Shown here in pieces: positions 56,159 through 64,000 of a stretch of DNA of 64,000 nt. The translations under genes and the position numbers were made by a program. The stretch is from RPQJ01 sp963754125 (GTDB taxonomy: Bacteria > Pseudomonadota > Gammaproteobacteria > Steroidobacterales > Steroidobacteraceae). Numbering within the stretch: position 1 is the stretch's first letter; the number at the start of each line of letters is the position of its first letter. The notes under the pieces are model-generated. The model did no database searches, had not been told where the DNA came from, and worked only from the letters and a program-made list of their open reading frames with translations. The stretch is taken from the NCBI GenBank assembly GCA_963754125.1, contig CAVWEX010000007.1:62001-126000 (forward strand), in the 5' to 3' direction.

Positions 56159-59113
56159 ATGTCACTGGCCGCCCTAGGGGCGGCCGACGTGCCGCAGATC
56201 CCGTCGGACGCGCAAGATTCCGGAGCAACGTGGCTGACGAGTCGCAGCAGGCACGACGATGTTTCCCGGAAATTCAACGACGTGAACCGTCCTCCCCACC
56301 GCGTCGGACAACCGACGGACCCTGCGCCGGCAACGGACGCGCCTGGCCAGGGCTGGGAGATCCTCGAGCGGGCGACGGCACGCTTGCATTCATGGCTCCC
56401 ACGCTCGGGACGGGTGAAGCACCGCTCCGGCATCGTCAGCCACCTGGCAGTGGCCTTCGCGGCCGTGGCGGTTCTCGCCCTGGCCGCGAACTTCATGATC
56501 GAGCACGGCACGCTGATCGTCGTCAGTTCCGCTCCCCAGGAGCAGGCGGGCGCCGCGGAGATCGATCAGGTCGCCGAGCTCGCCGAGCGCATCGATTCGG
56601 TCGAGCTGCGTTCGGCCGTCGAGCGCTTCGGTGGCGCAGTGCTGGCTCGCGTGGAGCAAGCCGAGCCCGAACGGACACAGCAGCTCGCGGATGCCGCGAG
56701 GGATCTGGAGTCCGCAGCGGTGGCCTATCTTTCGGTGGCCGGTACTCGCGTCGGCGCGGAAAGGGCTTCGCAGATTCGGCAGGGCATCGCCCGGCAGCAG
56801 GCCCAGGCCAATGAACTCGTACGCGTTGCCGATCGGCGCCGGGACCTTCTCGGGCAGTACCGGGAAGCGTTCGAGACGTTGGATGCCCAGTTCAAGGCCG
56901 CGCTGGATGGCTCATGGAAGATCTTCGGTCGCGTCGTTGCGCGTCGCCCGCTGATCGAGATCAGCCGTCAGCTCGATGAAATCCAGGGCGACGTCTTCGC
57001 CTTTGCGCTGCCCCATCGATACGAGAAGGCGCGGGTCGAGGCGGCCGCGCTGCATGAAGCCGCGCTGCTGCAATCGCTCGAGCGAGATGCGCGTTCTCTG
57101 AACTCTTCCCAAGGCAAGGACTGGGCACGGCAGGCACTCGACCGTGCCCAGGGACTCGTGTCCGCGCGGGTCGCGCTTGTGGAAACCGACAAGGCGCGCG
57201 CGCGCGCCCTGACTCGGTTCGAGGATTCGAACGCCGTCCTGGTGGCGCTGCTGGATGCCCCGATCAGTCCACTCGCGGAGCCGGCGATCGACCGGCTCGA
57301 GGCCAACTCGACCTCCGTTCCACCGACAACGGCTCCGGCGCCGTTACCGGCAGAGGCGGACAACGAGCAAGCGGAGACCCGCATGCTGCCCGGCCGCCGG
57401 GCGACGTTGGCGTGGATCAGCATCGGCATACTGCTGCTGCTCCTGATTCTCTCGGCGGCGATGGTGGTGCGCGTCGTCGGGCCAGTGAATCGACTCATGC
57501 AGGCGTCCCGACGGATTGCCGCGGGTGATACCGACGTCCGTGTGCCGCGCGGTGGCATACGGGAACTCGACTCGCTGTCGAACTCGTTCAACCAGATGGC
57601 TGATCGACTCGCCGCGGCCAACCTTGCTACCCGCGAGGCGCATGACCAGCTCGAGGCCAAGGTCGTGGAACGCACGCGGCAACTGGCCCATCTCGCGGAA
57701 CATGATCCACTGACGGAGCTTCCGAATCGCCGCCAGCTCTTCACGCACCTGACGGCCGCCATCGAGGTCGCGGCGTCCCGGGGCGATCTCGTCGCGGTCT
57801 ATTTTCTCGATCTGGACAACTTCAAGAACATCAACGACAGCATTGGACACGCGTATGGCGACCTCGTGCTCAAGAGCGTCGCGCAGCGACTCGCCCAGGT
57901 GGCCGCGCCCTACGGCTTTTCCGCAAGACTCGGGGGTGACGAGTTCACGATGGTGGTCGAGCGCGCGACCGGCGTCGAGCAGATCGAACTGGCAGGACAG
58001 GCCCTGGCGCGCGCCTTCGAGGAACCGCTGTGGGTCGACGGGCGCGAGGTCCTGACCAGCATCAGCATCGGCCAGAGTCATTATCCAGCCCATGCGCAGT
58101 CGGCCGAGGGACTGTTGCGTGCCGCGGACGCCGCGCTGTTCCGGGCCAAGGCCATGGGACGCAGCCAACGGAGTGTATTCACGCCCGAGCTGCTCGAGGA
58201 TGCCGCCAAGCGATTCAACACCGAGCAGGGTCTGCGTCGGGCCGTCGAGCGCGGCGAGCTGGCGCTGGTGTTCCAGCCGGAGATCCTCGCGCAGACGCTC
58301 GAGGTTGGGCTCGTCGAGGCGCTGCTGCGCTGGCGGTTGCCCGACGGCCGGCTGGCCTCGCCGGCAGAGTTCCTTGCCGTCGCCGAGGAATCCGGCCTGA
58401 TCATGGAGATCAGCGACTGGGTGCTGCGATCCGCGATCGAGGCGGCGGCGCGCTGGCACCACGGCGAGTGGCCGCAGGCGCGCGTCGCAATCAACGTATC
58501 TGCCCGGCAGGTCCTCGACCAGGGGTTTCACCGAAGGGTGCAGGACCTGCTCGTGGAGCACCGCGTGCCGGCCCGGTGCATCGAGATCGAACTGACCGAG
58601 AACGTGCTCCAGACCGGACGGGCCACGATTGCCGCGGTCCGACAGCTGCGGGAATCCGGCGTGGGTGTGGCGCTCGATGATTTCGGCACGGGCTATTCGT
58701 CACTCGCATCACTCGAGCACCTCCCGCTCACGCGCGTGAAGCTCGACCAGAGCCTGATTGCGGGCATCGACACCCGGGAGCGATCGCGGGTGATCGCGCA
58801 GGCGATCGCCGGCCTGTGCGGAAACCTGGGCCTGGAGATGACCGCGGAAGGCGTCGAGCGCGAAGAGCAGCTTGCGCTGCTGCTGCATCACCAGCATTCG
58901 ACCTACCTGCAGGGCTACCTGCTGTCACGCCCGATCGGCTTCGATGCAGTACTGGGCGCGCTGAAAGACATCCCCGCCCGCCTGCAATCCCTGCTCGTTT
59001 CCAGCCCGGTGTTGAGCTCGCAGTCGCTCCCGGCCGTCGGGACGTCGACTGTTACGAGCCTGAAGATGATCCGCGAAGCGAAGCGAGCCGGACGGGCGGA
59101 TGCGCTTCGTTAG
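56159..59113 (+). CDS. Membrane-bound GGDEF-EAL protein inside the photosynthesis cluster
   Basis: A protein of up to 984 residues. A helix at about 94-113 and a second at about 417-438 enclose a helical periplasmic sensor; a HAMP linker, GGDEF at 592-596 and an EAL domain with EAL at 720-722 and DDFGTGYSS follow. Both domains keep their signature residues. The first 90 residues before helix 1 are not family-like, and a GTG at 56283 or a later start is equally possible. It shares architecture with the 9352-11985 protein but has a longer sensor region. It stands between the bchF-dxs and puf units. Confidence 0.9.
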   Translation: MSLAALGAADVPQIPSDAQDSGATWLTSRSRHDDVSRKFNDVNRPPHRVGQPTDPAPATDAPGQGWEILERATARLHSWLPRSGRVKHRSGIVSHLAVAFAAVAVLALAANFMIEHGTLIVVSSAPQEQAGAAEIDQVAELAERIDSVELRSAVERFGGAVLARVEQAEPERTQQLADAARDLESAAVAYLSVAGTRVGAERASQIRQGIARQQAQANELVRVADRRRDLLGQYREAFETLDAQFKAALDGSWKIFGRVVARRPLIEISRQLDEIQGDVFAFALPHRYEKARVEAAALHEAALLQSLERDARSLNSSQGKDWARQALDRAQGLVSARVALVETDKARARALTRFEDSNAVLVALLDAPISPLAEPAIDRLEANSTSVPPTTAPAPLPAEADNEQAETRMLPGRRATLAWISIGILLLLLILSAAMVVRVVGPVNRLMQASRRIAAGDTDVRVPRGGIRELDSLSNSFNQMADRLAAANLATREAHDQLEAKVVERTRQLAHLAEHDPLTELPNRRQLFTHLTAAIEVAASRGDLVAVYFLDLDNFKNINDSIGHAYGDLVLKSVAQRLAQVAAPYGFSARLGGDEFTMVVERATGVEQIELAGQALARAFEEPLWVDGREVLTSISIGQSHYPAHAQSAEGLLRAADAALFRAKAMGRSQRSVFTPELLEDAAKRFNTEQGLRRAVERGELALVFQPEILAQTLEVGLVEALLRWRLPDGRLASPAEFLAVAEESGLIMEISDWVLRSAIEAAARWHHGEWPQARVAINVSARQVLDQGFHRRVQDLLVEHRVPARCIEIELTENVLQTGRATIAAVRQLRESGVGVALDDFGTGYSSLASLEHLPLTRVKLDQSLIAGIDTRERSRVIAQAIAGLCGNLGLEMTAEGVEREEQLALLLHHQHSTYLQGYLLSRPIGFDAVLGALKDIPARLQSLLVSSPVLSSQSLPAVGTSTVTSLKMIREAKRAGRADALR

Positions 59114-59147
59114 ATGACCGTGCGGGGCATTTCGCGACCCGCGAGTC

Positions 59148-59504
59148 TCAACCCAGCCAGATGAGCGCCAGACCAGCCGCCGCCGGGAGCGCCTGCACGA
59201 ACAGGATCTTCTTGCTGGCGGTCGCAGCGCCGTAGAGTCCCGCCACGACTACGCAGCACAGGAAGAACACTTTGATGTGAGTGCCTGCGCCGCCCAGGCT
59301 CAGGCCCCAGATGAGCCCTGCCGCCAGAAAGCCGTTGTACAGGCCTTGGTTCGCCGCGAGTACCTTGGTCGATTGCGCTTGTTCCAGCGTCTGGCCAAAG
59401 GTCCTGCGGCCGATGGGTTTGTCCCAGAGAAACATCTCCAGCACAAGGAAGTAGATGTGCAGCAACGCCACCAGGGCAACGATGATGTTTGCGGCGACGG
59501 CCAT
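59148..59504 (-). CDS. DUF1304 family small membrane protein
   Basis: A 118-residue hydrophobic protein with four helices. The start LVALLHIYFLVLEMFLW and the middle NQGLYNGFLAAGL are typical of DUF1304 (YqjF-like small membrane proteins), function unknown. GAGGA precedes the ATG by six bases. It lies 34 bases downstream of ispH on the same strand, so it may be the tail of the puf-ispH transcript. It is convergent with the GGDEF-EAL gene. Confidence 0.88.
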   Translation of the reverse strand: MAVAANIIVALVALLHIYFLVLEMFLWDKPIGRRTFGQTLEQAQSTKVLAANQGLYNGFLAAGLIWGLSLGGAGTHIKVFFLCCVVVAGLYGAATASKKILFVQALPAAAGLALIWLG

Positions 59505-59538
59505 TTAGGATCCTCGAGTTGAGAGTGGCGTTGCGTGG

Positions 59539-60468
59539 CTACGCCGACCTCGCCAGCCCCGCCGGCAGCCGGAAGCTGATCGTCTCGCGCTGACCGGGCG
59601 CCTCGATGACGCTCGTCGCACCGAGCGACCGCAACCGTTCGACCACTCCCTCGACCAGCGACTCCGGCGCGGACGCTCCGGCCGTGAGACCGATGCGGGA
59701 GACTCCCTCGAGCCAGGCCGGATCGAGCTCGGTGGCGTCCTCGATCAGGTGGGAACGCACCCCGAGCTGCTCCCCGAGCTCGCTCAACCGGTTCGAGTTC
59801 GAGCTGTTGCGCGAGCCGACGACGAGCAGCAGTTCCACCGACGGAGCGAGGCCGCGGACGGCCAGCTGTCGGTTCTGGGTCGCGTAGCAGATGTCGCCGA
59901 GGCCGGGTCCCTGCAGGTCCGCGAAGCGCTCGCGCAGGGCCGCGATCACCTCGGCGGTATCGTCGAGGCTGAGCGTGGTCTGCGTGACGTAGGCGACGCG
60001 CGCATCGGCCGGAACCGGCAGGCGCCCCACGTCAGATCGGTCAGCGACGACGTACGCACCGTCGTCCACGGTTCCGAGCGTACCCTCCACTTCGTCGTGT
60101 CCGCGATGCCCGACGATCACGAGAACGCGACCATCGCGCACGTATCGCCGTGCCTGCACGTGCACTTTCGCGACCAGCGGGCAGGTCGCATCGATGACAT
60201 GCAGGCGACGCCTGCGCGCCTCCGCCACGGTGCAGTTGCCGACGCCGTGGGCGCTGAACACGATCACGGCGCCGAACGGAACGGCGTCCAGATCGTCCAC
60301 GAACACGGCGCCGCGCGCCGCGAGATCGTCCACGACGTGCCTGTTGTGGATGATCTCGTGGTACACGAACACCGGCGCGCCGTGCACCTCGAGCGCACGC
60401 TCGACGATGTCCAGGGCGCGCGTCACGCCCGCACAGAAGCCTCGCGGCTGTGCGAGCGTGACGTGCAT
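59539..60468 (-). CDS. ispH: 4-hydroxy-3-methylbut-2-enyl diphosphate reductase
   Basis: A 309-residue 4Fe-4S enzyme performing the last MEP-pathway step, making IPP and DMAPP. The three cluster Cys are visible: PRGFCAGV (Cys12), VIDATCPLVAKVH and GDICYATQNRQ. The proton-relay Glu is conserved in this family but not separately located here. The ATG at 60468 shares a base with the pufC stop (TGATG); a GTG one codon upstream is the alternative. Linkage to pufC suggests isoprenoid supply tied to photosystem synthesis. Confidence 0.94.
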   Translation of the reverse strand: MHVTLAQPRGFCAGVTRALDIVERALEVHGAPVFVYHEIIHNRHVVDDLAARGAVFVDDLDAVPFGAVIVFSAHGVGNCTVAEARRRRLHVIDATCPLVAKVHVQARRYVRDGRVLVIVGHRGHDEVEGTLGTVDDGAYVVADRSDVGRLPVPADARVAYVTQTTLSLDDTAEVIAALRERFADLQGPGLGDICYATQNRQLAVRGLAPSVELLLVVGSRNSSNSNRLSELGEQLGVRSHLIEDATELDPAWLEGVSRIGLTAGASAPESLVEGVVERLRSLGATSVIEAPGQRETISFRLPAGLARSA

Positions 60469-61892
60469 CACATGGCTCCCACCAGCGGGGCGCTCCCGGC
60501 TTCAGCGCGGACGCTGACCTCCACGCGTCTCGCCTCCTCGAGCGAACCGTCGCCGGTGGTCTCGACGGGCTTGGCGAGATCGATGCGCGGCTGGGCAATG
60601 CCCTGGCGCACCAGGAAATCACGCACCGCGAACGCGCGGTTCTTGGCGAGCTCGAGGTTGTGCTCGAGGTTGCCCGTCGGATCGTGATAGCCCGAGACCA
60701 CCGCCATCGCCCCCGGGTTCAACTTGAGGTAAGCGACCAGGGGTGCGAGCGCCGCCGCGGCGTCCGCAGGCAGGTCGGAACGGTCGAGCTCAAAGTAGAT
60801 GTTGGCGGGCTGCACCGGTCCGGTCGGCTCCGTTCCACCGGCCAGGGCCGCGAGCTGCTCGATCTCGGCGGGCGTACGGATCCGGGCGAGTTCCGGGTGG
60901 TTGGGCAGCATGCTCACGCCGTTCAGCGGCTTGTTGACGCCCTGGTGACACGTGGCGCAGTAGATCTTCGCCACGTCACCCGTCGGGCCGAGCCGCTCGG
61001 CGGGGAACGCGTCCGTCAGCGGCACGAGGTAGTCGTTGTTGAGGTGCCGGACCATGCGGATGCCGTGCCAGGCGTTCACGCGCTGCGGCGGCGACATTTC
61101 CCACGAACCGAAGTGCTGGCTGTTGTGACAGAAGGTGCAGTTCACGCCGAGCGAGCCCGACATCACCATCATCAGTCCGTAGACGTGCTCGGTGCTCATG
61201 ATGCTGGCCGGGTTCTCGCCAGTCGGCAGAGCCGTGGTGGACTTGACCTTGATGGTCTGCTCCCCGAGCAGGTACGGGGTGAACGGATCGTACGGCAGCG
61301 AGGCGAGCCACACGGCGTCCGCCGGCGTGTTTTGCCCGGCCTTGTTTCCGGCCATGCCGCCGGGGTGGCGCGGATCCGCAGGCGTGAACCACTTGTATTC
61401 CGGCACCGGCTTGCCGCGGTGGCAGGTGTAGCAGGTCACCCCGCTCGGCTTCACGTGCGCCTGCCAGTTGATGTTGATATCGCGAGTCATCGCGAGCATG
61501 CGCCGCGCCACCACCTTCGTGTACTTCTCGTCGGACGCGAAATTCTCGAGGTTGTGGCAGTACACACACTGCTGCTCGGGCGCGATCCAGTTGGCCTGCG
61601 CCGTCATCTGGTGCGTGAACTCGACGATGTTCAGGTCAGTGAGTACCTGCACGTTCTGGTACACGTCCTTGGCCAGTGGCGTTCCCGGCGGAGCCTCGAG
61701 CTGCTCCAGCGCCGGCGGCAGCTGGTTCTTGGCCGCGAGCTCCGCGAGCAGGCGCGGATTCTGGACGAGTTCCATGGCCGTGCCGCGGTAGCCGATCTGC
61801 TTGACCTCCGGCGGAGGACGCTCGCAGCCGGCGAGCAACAGTGCGACCCCGAACGCCAGCACGAGGCGGGGCATGACTTGCCGGTTGTTCAT
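60468..61892 (-). CDS. pufC: Reaction-centre tetraheme cytochrome c subunit fused to an OmpA-like domain
   Basis: A 474-residue lipoprotein (lipobox LLAGC, Cys23) that re-reduces the photo-oxidised special pair. Four heme motifs are intact: CVYCH (Cys109-His113), CYTCH (154-158), CTFCH (252-256) and CATCH (312-316). After residue 360 comes a further domain absent from ordinary PufC. IYFELDRSDLPADA, GYHDPTGNLEHNLELAKNRA and EARRVEVSVR match OmpA/MotB peptidoglycan-binding domains, and the Asp404/Arg419 pair that binds diaminopimelate is kept. Ordinary PufC proteins run about 330-360 residues. It is coupled to pufM (ATGA) and ispH. Confidence 0.95.
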   Translation of the reverse strand: MNNRQVMPRLVLAFGVALLLAGCERPPPEVKQIGYRGTAMELVQNPRLLAELAAKNQLPPALEQLEAPPGTPLAKDVYQNVQVLTDLNIVEFTHQMTAQANWIAPEQQCVYCHNLENFASDEKYTKVVARRMLAMTRDININWQAHVKPSGVTCYTCHRGKPVPEYKWFTPADPRHPGGMAGNKAGQNTPADAVWLASLPYDPFTPYLLGEQTIKVKSTTALPTGENPASIMSTEHVYGLMMVMSGSLGVNCTFCHNSQHFGSWEMSPPQRVNAWHGIRMVRHLNNDYLVPLTDAFPAERLGPTGDVAKIYCATCHQGVNKPLNGVSMLPNHPELARIRTPAEIEQLAALAGGTEPTGPVQPANIYFELDRSDLPADAAAALAPLVAYLKLNPGAMAVVSGYHDPTGNLEHNLELAKNRAFAVRDFLVRQGIAQPRIDLAKPVETTGDGSLEEARRVEVSVRAEAGSAPLVGAM

Positions 61893-62869
61893 TGCGGTGC
61901 TCCCGGAAGCGTCGCCGGATCCACCGACACCGGGTCGAAGACCTGCGGGTACATCGGGGCGACGCCGTGCTTGACGGCCCAGAGATACCAGTTGTCCACG
62001 ACCGTGCCGGACAGGAGGATGCCGATGCCGCCCACCAGCGGGCACAGCACCGCGAACCACCACGCCCAGCGGTGGATGGATTCGATCGTGGCGTTGAAGC
62101 CCATGGTCCACCTCCAGAAGAGCGCCATGCGCTCGGAGGCCGTGCCGCGGTCGGTGATCTGCTCGACTTCCCGGTCGCCGCCGAGGTGCGCGGTGGACAT
62201 CACCGTACCGCCATGCATCGCGAACAGCAGCACCGACCCGTACAGGAAGGCGATCGACAGTGCGTGGAACGGGTTGTAGAACAGGTTGCCGTAGCGGATC
62301 GAGAACGCGGCGGTCCAGTCGAGGTGCGGAAAGATGCCGAAGGGCACTGCTTCGCTCCAGCTGCCCATCAGCACGGGGCGGATGAAGCCGAGCACGAGGT
62401 ACAGCCAGATCGCCGCCGCGAACGCCCAGGCGACGTGTGTGCCCATCTGCAGCGCGCGGGCGCGCCGGTACATGCGCAGCCACCACAACAGGATCGAGGC
62501 GGTCAGGAAGAAGCCCGCCATGAGCCACCACCCGCCCTCGTTGAGCGGCGGGATGCGCAATCCGTATTCGGGCGACGGCGGTTCAAGCGCGAGCCAGGGC
62601 AGCTGGCGCACGAACTGGATCGGGTCCCAGTTCACCGAGGCCCACATGTTGAGACCGATGATCTCGATGGCGATGAAGCCGCAGAGCAGTGAGGCGAATC
62701 CGAGCCATCCGAGGTACACGGGCCCGATCTGCGCGTCGCCGATGATGCCGAGCCAGTAGTTGAGGCGCGGCTGGCCGACGCGCGGCCAGTGCGGGCCGTC
62801 GAGGGGCACGCCCGGGTAGACCGGCGCCTGGACCTGCACGCGGGTGAAGATGCTTTGATATCTCGTCAT
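61889..62869 (-). CDS. pufM: Photosynthetic reaction centre M subunit
   Basis: A 326-residue, five-helix protein. Core ligand region: NPFHALSIAFLYGSVLLF then AMHGGTVMS for the special-pair and accessory pigments, and ESIHRWAWWFAVL with the non-heme iron His. The cytoplasmic DREVEQITDRGTASERMA carries the iron-ligand Glu. AGGGGAA lies six bases upstream. A C-terminal extension, DPVSVDPATLPGAPQ, is present, as in species with a PufC subunit. Fifteen bases separate it from pufL. Confidence 0.96.
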   Translation of the reverse strand: MTRYQSIFTRVQVQAPVYPGVPLDGPHWPRVGQPRLNYWLGIIGDAQIGPVYLGWLGFASLLCGFIAIEIIGLNMWASVNWDPIQFVRQLPWLALEPPSPEYGLRIPPLNEGGWWLMAGFFLTASILLWWLRMYRRARALQMGTHVAWAFAAAIWLYLVLGFIRPVLMGSWSEAVPFGIFPHLDWTAAFSIRYGNLFYNPFHALSIAFLYGSVLLFAMHGGTVMSTAHLGGDREVEQITDRGTASERMALFWRWTMGFNATIESIHRWAWWFAVLCPLVGGIGILLSGTVVDNWYLWAVKHGVAPMYPQVFDPVSVDPATLPGAPQ

Positions 62870-62884
62870 GACGATTCCCCTGCG

Positions 62885-63709
62885 CTAGCGCCAGATCGGG
62901 AGGTCGAGCCACCAGCTCCACCATTCCGGCCAGCCGCGTGTCCAGAACGGTCCGCTGATGACGATGCACACCGCGCTCCAGAAGGCGGCGTTGATCGCGA
63001 GGAACAGGCCGAGTCGGTGGATGCCGAGCGCACCGATCGAGTAGCCGATCGCGTCGCGGAAGAAAGTGTTCTCGTGCTCGCCGCCCTTCACCACCTCCCC
63101 GGTCCCCGGGTTGGACGCCGAGAGGATCATGCCGCCGTGCAGCGACAGCGCGAGCGTCGTGGTGAAGAAGAAGGTCACCGCGAGCATGTGCGCCGGGTTG
63201 TAGTGGAAGTGCAGGTACTGGTAGCCGACGTTCGACACCCAGTCGAGGTGGCTGAAGATGCCGTAGGGGAAGCCGTGTCCCCAGGCGCCGAGCAGCAGCG
63301 GCCGCACCACGACCAGCGTGAAGTACGCGAGGATCGCGAAGCCGAAGGCGAACGGAACGTGGTACCCGATGCCGAGCTTGCGGCAGATCTCCACTTCCCG
63401 CAGCGCCCACGACACGAAGGAGCCGAGGGCACAGACCGTGATGAGTTGCCACAGCCCTCCCGCGGCGAGCGGCGCGAGCTTGAGCCCGTAGCTCAGGTCG
63501 GGCGGCGCGATACTGATCTGCCAGAGGTTCCAGGTCGGGCCCATCGCCGCACCCCAGATGATCAGCAGCGTGCCGAGCACGCCGAAGAAGATCGTGGTCA
63601 CGCCGAAGAAGCCGACGTAGAACGGCCCCACCCAGAAATCGAAGAGGTCGCCGCCGAGCAGCGTTCCTCCCCGGACCCGGTACTTGCGTTCGAAACTCAG
63701 CATCGACAT
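62885..63709 (-). CDS. pufL: Photosynthetic reaction centre L subunit
   Basis: A 274-residue, five-helix subunit holding the active electron-transfer branch. It begins MSMLSFERKYRVRGGTLLGG. The pigment ligands lie in HMLAVTFFFTTTLALSLHGG, and GIHRLGLFLAINA carries the non-heme-iron and quinone-site His. The start at 63709 has GGGGAGG seven bases upstream; the ATG two codons later is the alternative. The longer in-frame start at 63745 is rejected. Confidence 0.96.
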   Translation of the reverse strand: MSMLSFERKYRVRGGTLLGGDLFDFWVGPFYVGFFGVTTIFFGVLGTLLIIWGAAMGPTWNLWQISIAPPDLSYGLKLAPLAAGGLWQLITVCALGSFVSWALREVEICRKLGIGYHVPFAFGFAILAYFTLVVVRPLLLGAWGHGFPYGIFSHLDWVSNVGYQYLHFHYNPAHMLAVTFFFTTTLALSLHGGMILSASNPGTGEVVKGGEHENTFFRDAIGYSIGALGIHRLGLFLAINAAFWSAVCIVISGPFWTRGWPEWWSWWLDLPIWR

Positions 63710-63738
63710 ATCGTTGCCTCCCCTCGGGAGCCGCTGCC

Positions 63739-63766
63739 CCGGCACTTCTGGCCGGAATCGGCGGCC
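63739..63766 (-). repeat. Alternative hairpins in the pufA-pufL gap
   Basis: Two mutually exclusive five-base-arm hairpins: CCGGC/GCCGG around a seven-base loop (63739-63755) and GGCCG/CGGCC around a seven-base loop (63750-63766). Hairpins between antenna and reaction-centre genes are known to stabilise the upstream pufBA message and set the antenna to RC ratio. These are modest in length; the role is inferred from position. Confidence 0.45.
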
Positions 63767-63831
63767 GACGCGACCCGGCCCTAAGAGGACCGAACCGCGT
63801 CAGCCACCCGCGTCACATGACGCTGTTCCTC

Positions 63832-63999
63832 CTAGGCGACCCTGTTCGGCAAAGCCGACAGGACCTCCGACGTCACCGCCTGCGAGACCGCCGGTCCCTG
63901 CAGCCAGTTGAACCGGTCCGTGCTCAGCAGGATGAAATGAATCAGCAATGCCAGCACGAACAGGAACGTGAACAGGGCGATCAGCGCCCTGCGAGGGTC
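63832..63999 (-). CDS. pufA: Light-harvesting 1 alpha chain, 5' end beyond the window
   Basis: The last 55 codons of the LH1 alpha polypeptide are read from the minus strand. DPRRALIALFTFLFVLALLIH gives the membrane helix with the A-x3-H bacteriochlorophyll ligand His, then FILLSTDRFNWLQG, the classic C-terminal segment, and a short tail ending in TAG. The start and the N-terminal part lie beyond 64000, as presumably does pufB. The downstream gap to pufL is about 120 bases, with hairpins. Confidence 0.9.
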   Translation of the reverse strand, partial: DPRRALIALFTFLFVLALLIHFILLSTDRFNWLQGPAVSQAVTSEVLSALPNRVA

Positions 64000-64000
64000 G

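Noticed and set aside
63810..63830. Palindrome GCGTCA-TG-TGACGC after pufA as a terminator or regulator site
   Set aside because: Loop of only two bases and no U-run; too short to support a function beyond chance.

Overview
The window is GC-rich DNA from a purple phototrophic proteobacterium. The gene order ppaA-ppsR / bchFNBHLM-lhaA-puhABC-acsF-puhE, a puf operon with a tetraheme pufC, and RND, Mip-like FKBP and RlpA housekeeping genes point to Gammaproteobacteria (or a beta relative). The exact family cannot be fixed from this sequence alone.

Positions 1-30,000 hold mostly general metabolism. There is a convergent pair of HSL-type esterases, DUF2061, RlpA and a GlsB-like membrane protein. 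Then come glutamate synthase (gltB-gltD) with a translationally coupled GGDEF-EAL protein, a GST, a PPK2 kinase and an alkyl-sulfatase-like lipoprotein. A TetR-RND efflux operon with tandem operators is next, followed by an SCP2-like secreted protein, a CDP-alcohol phosphatidyltransferase, an acyl-CoA carboxyltransferase, an FKBP isomerase, an alpha/beta hydrolase, PEP carboxylase and a tandem universal stress protein.

Positions 30,000-64,000 are a photosynthesis gene cluster in five units: bchE-bchJ (+); bchG-pucC-like-bchP-two small ORFs (-); ppaA-ppsR (-); bchF-N-B-H-L-M-lhaA-puhA-B-C-acsF-puhE-dxs (+); and pufA-L-M-C-ispH (-), which runs off the right edge with pufB presumably beyond it. 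A hydrolase and a 2OG-Fe(II) oxygenase are divergent from bchE. A second GGDEF-EAL gene and a DUF1304 gene lie between the bch/puh and puf units. Together the cluster encodes Mg-chelatase H, the methyltransferase, both the aerobic (AcsF) and radical-SAM (BchE) cyclases, the dark-operative protochlorophyllide reductase BchLNB, the hydratase BchF, esterification and phytyl reduction (BchG/BchP), reaction-centre polypeptides and assembly factors. It also carries the redox/light regulators PpsR and PpaA. TGT-N12-ACA boxes matching the PpsR/CrtJ consensus lie over the predicted bchE and bchG promoters, and a degenerate version lies over the bchF promoter.

The most unusual items are a PufC with a C-terminal OmpA-like peptidoglycan-binding domain, and three same-direction reading-frame breaks (gltB, bchH, lhaA), which are probably sequence errors. 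The MEP-pathway genes dxs and ispH sit at the ends of the two main photosynthesis operons. No tRNA, rRNA, CRISPR array, insertion sequence or phage gene was seen. No gene-free stretch exceeds 300 bases; the longest are about 280 bases upstream of gltB and about 230 bases between ppaA and bchF.
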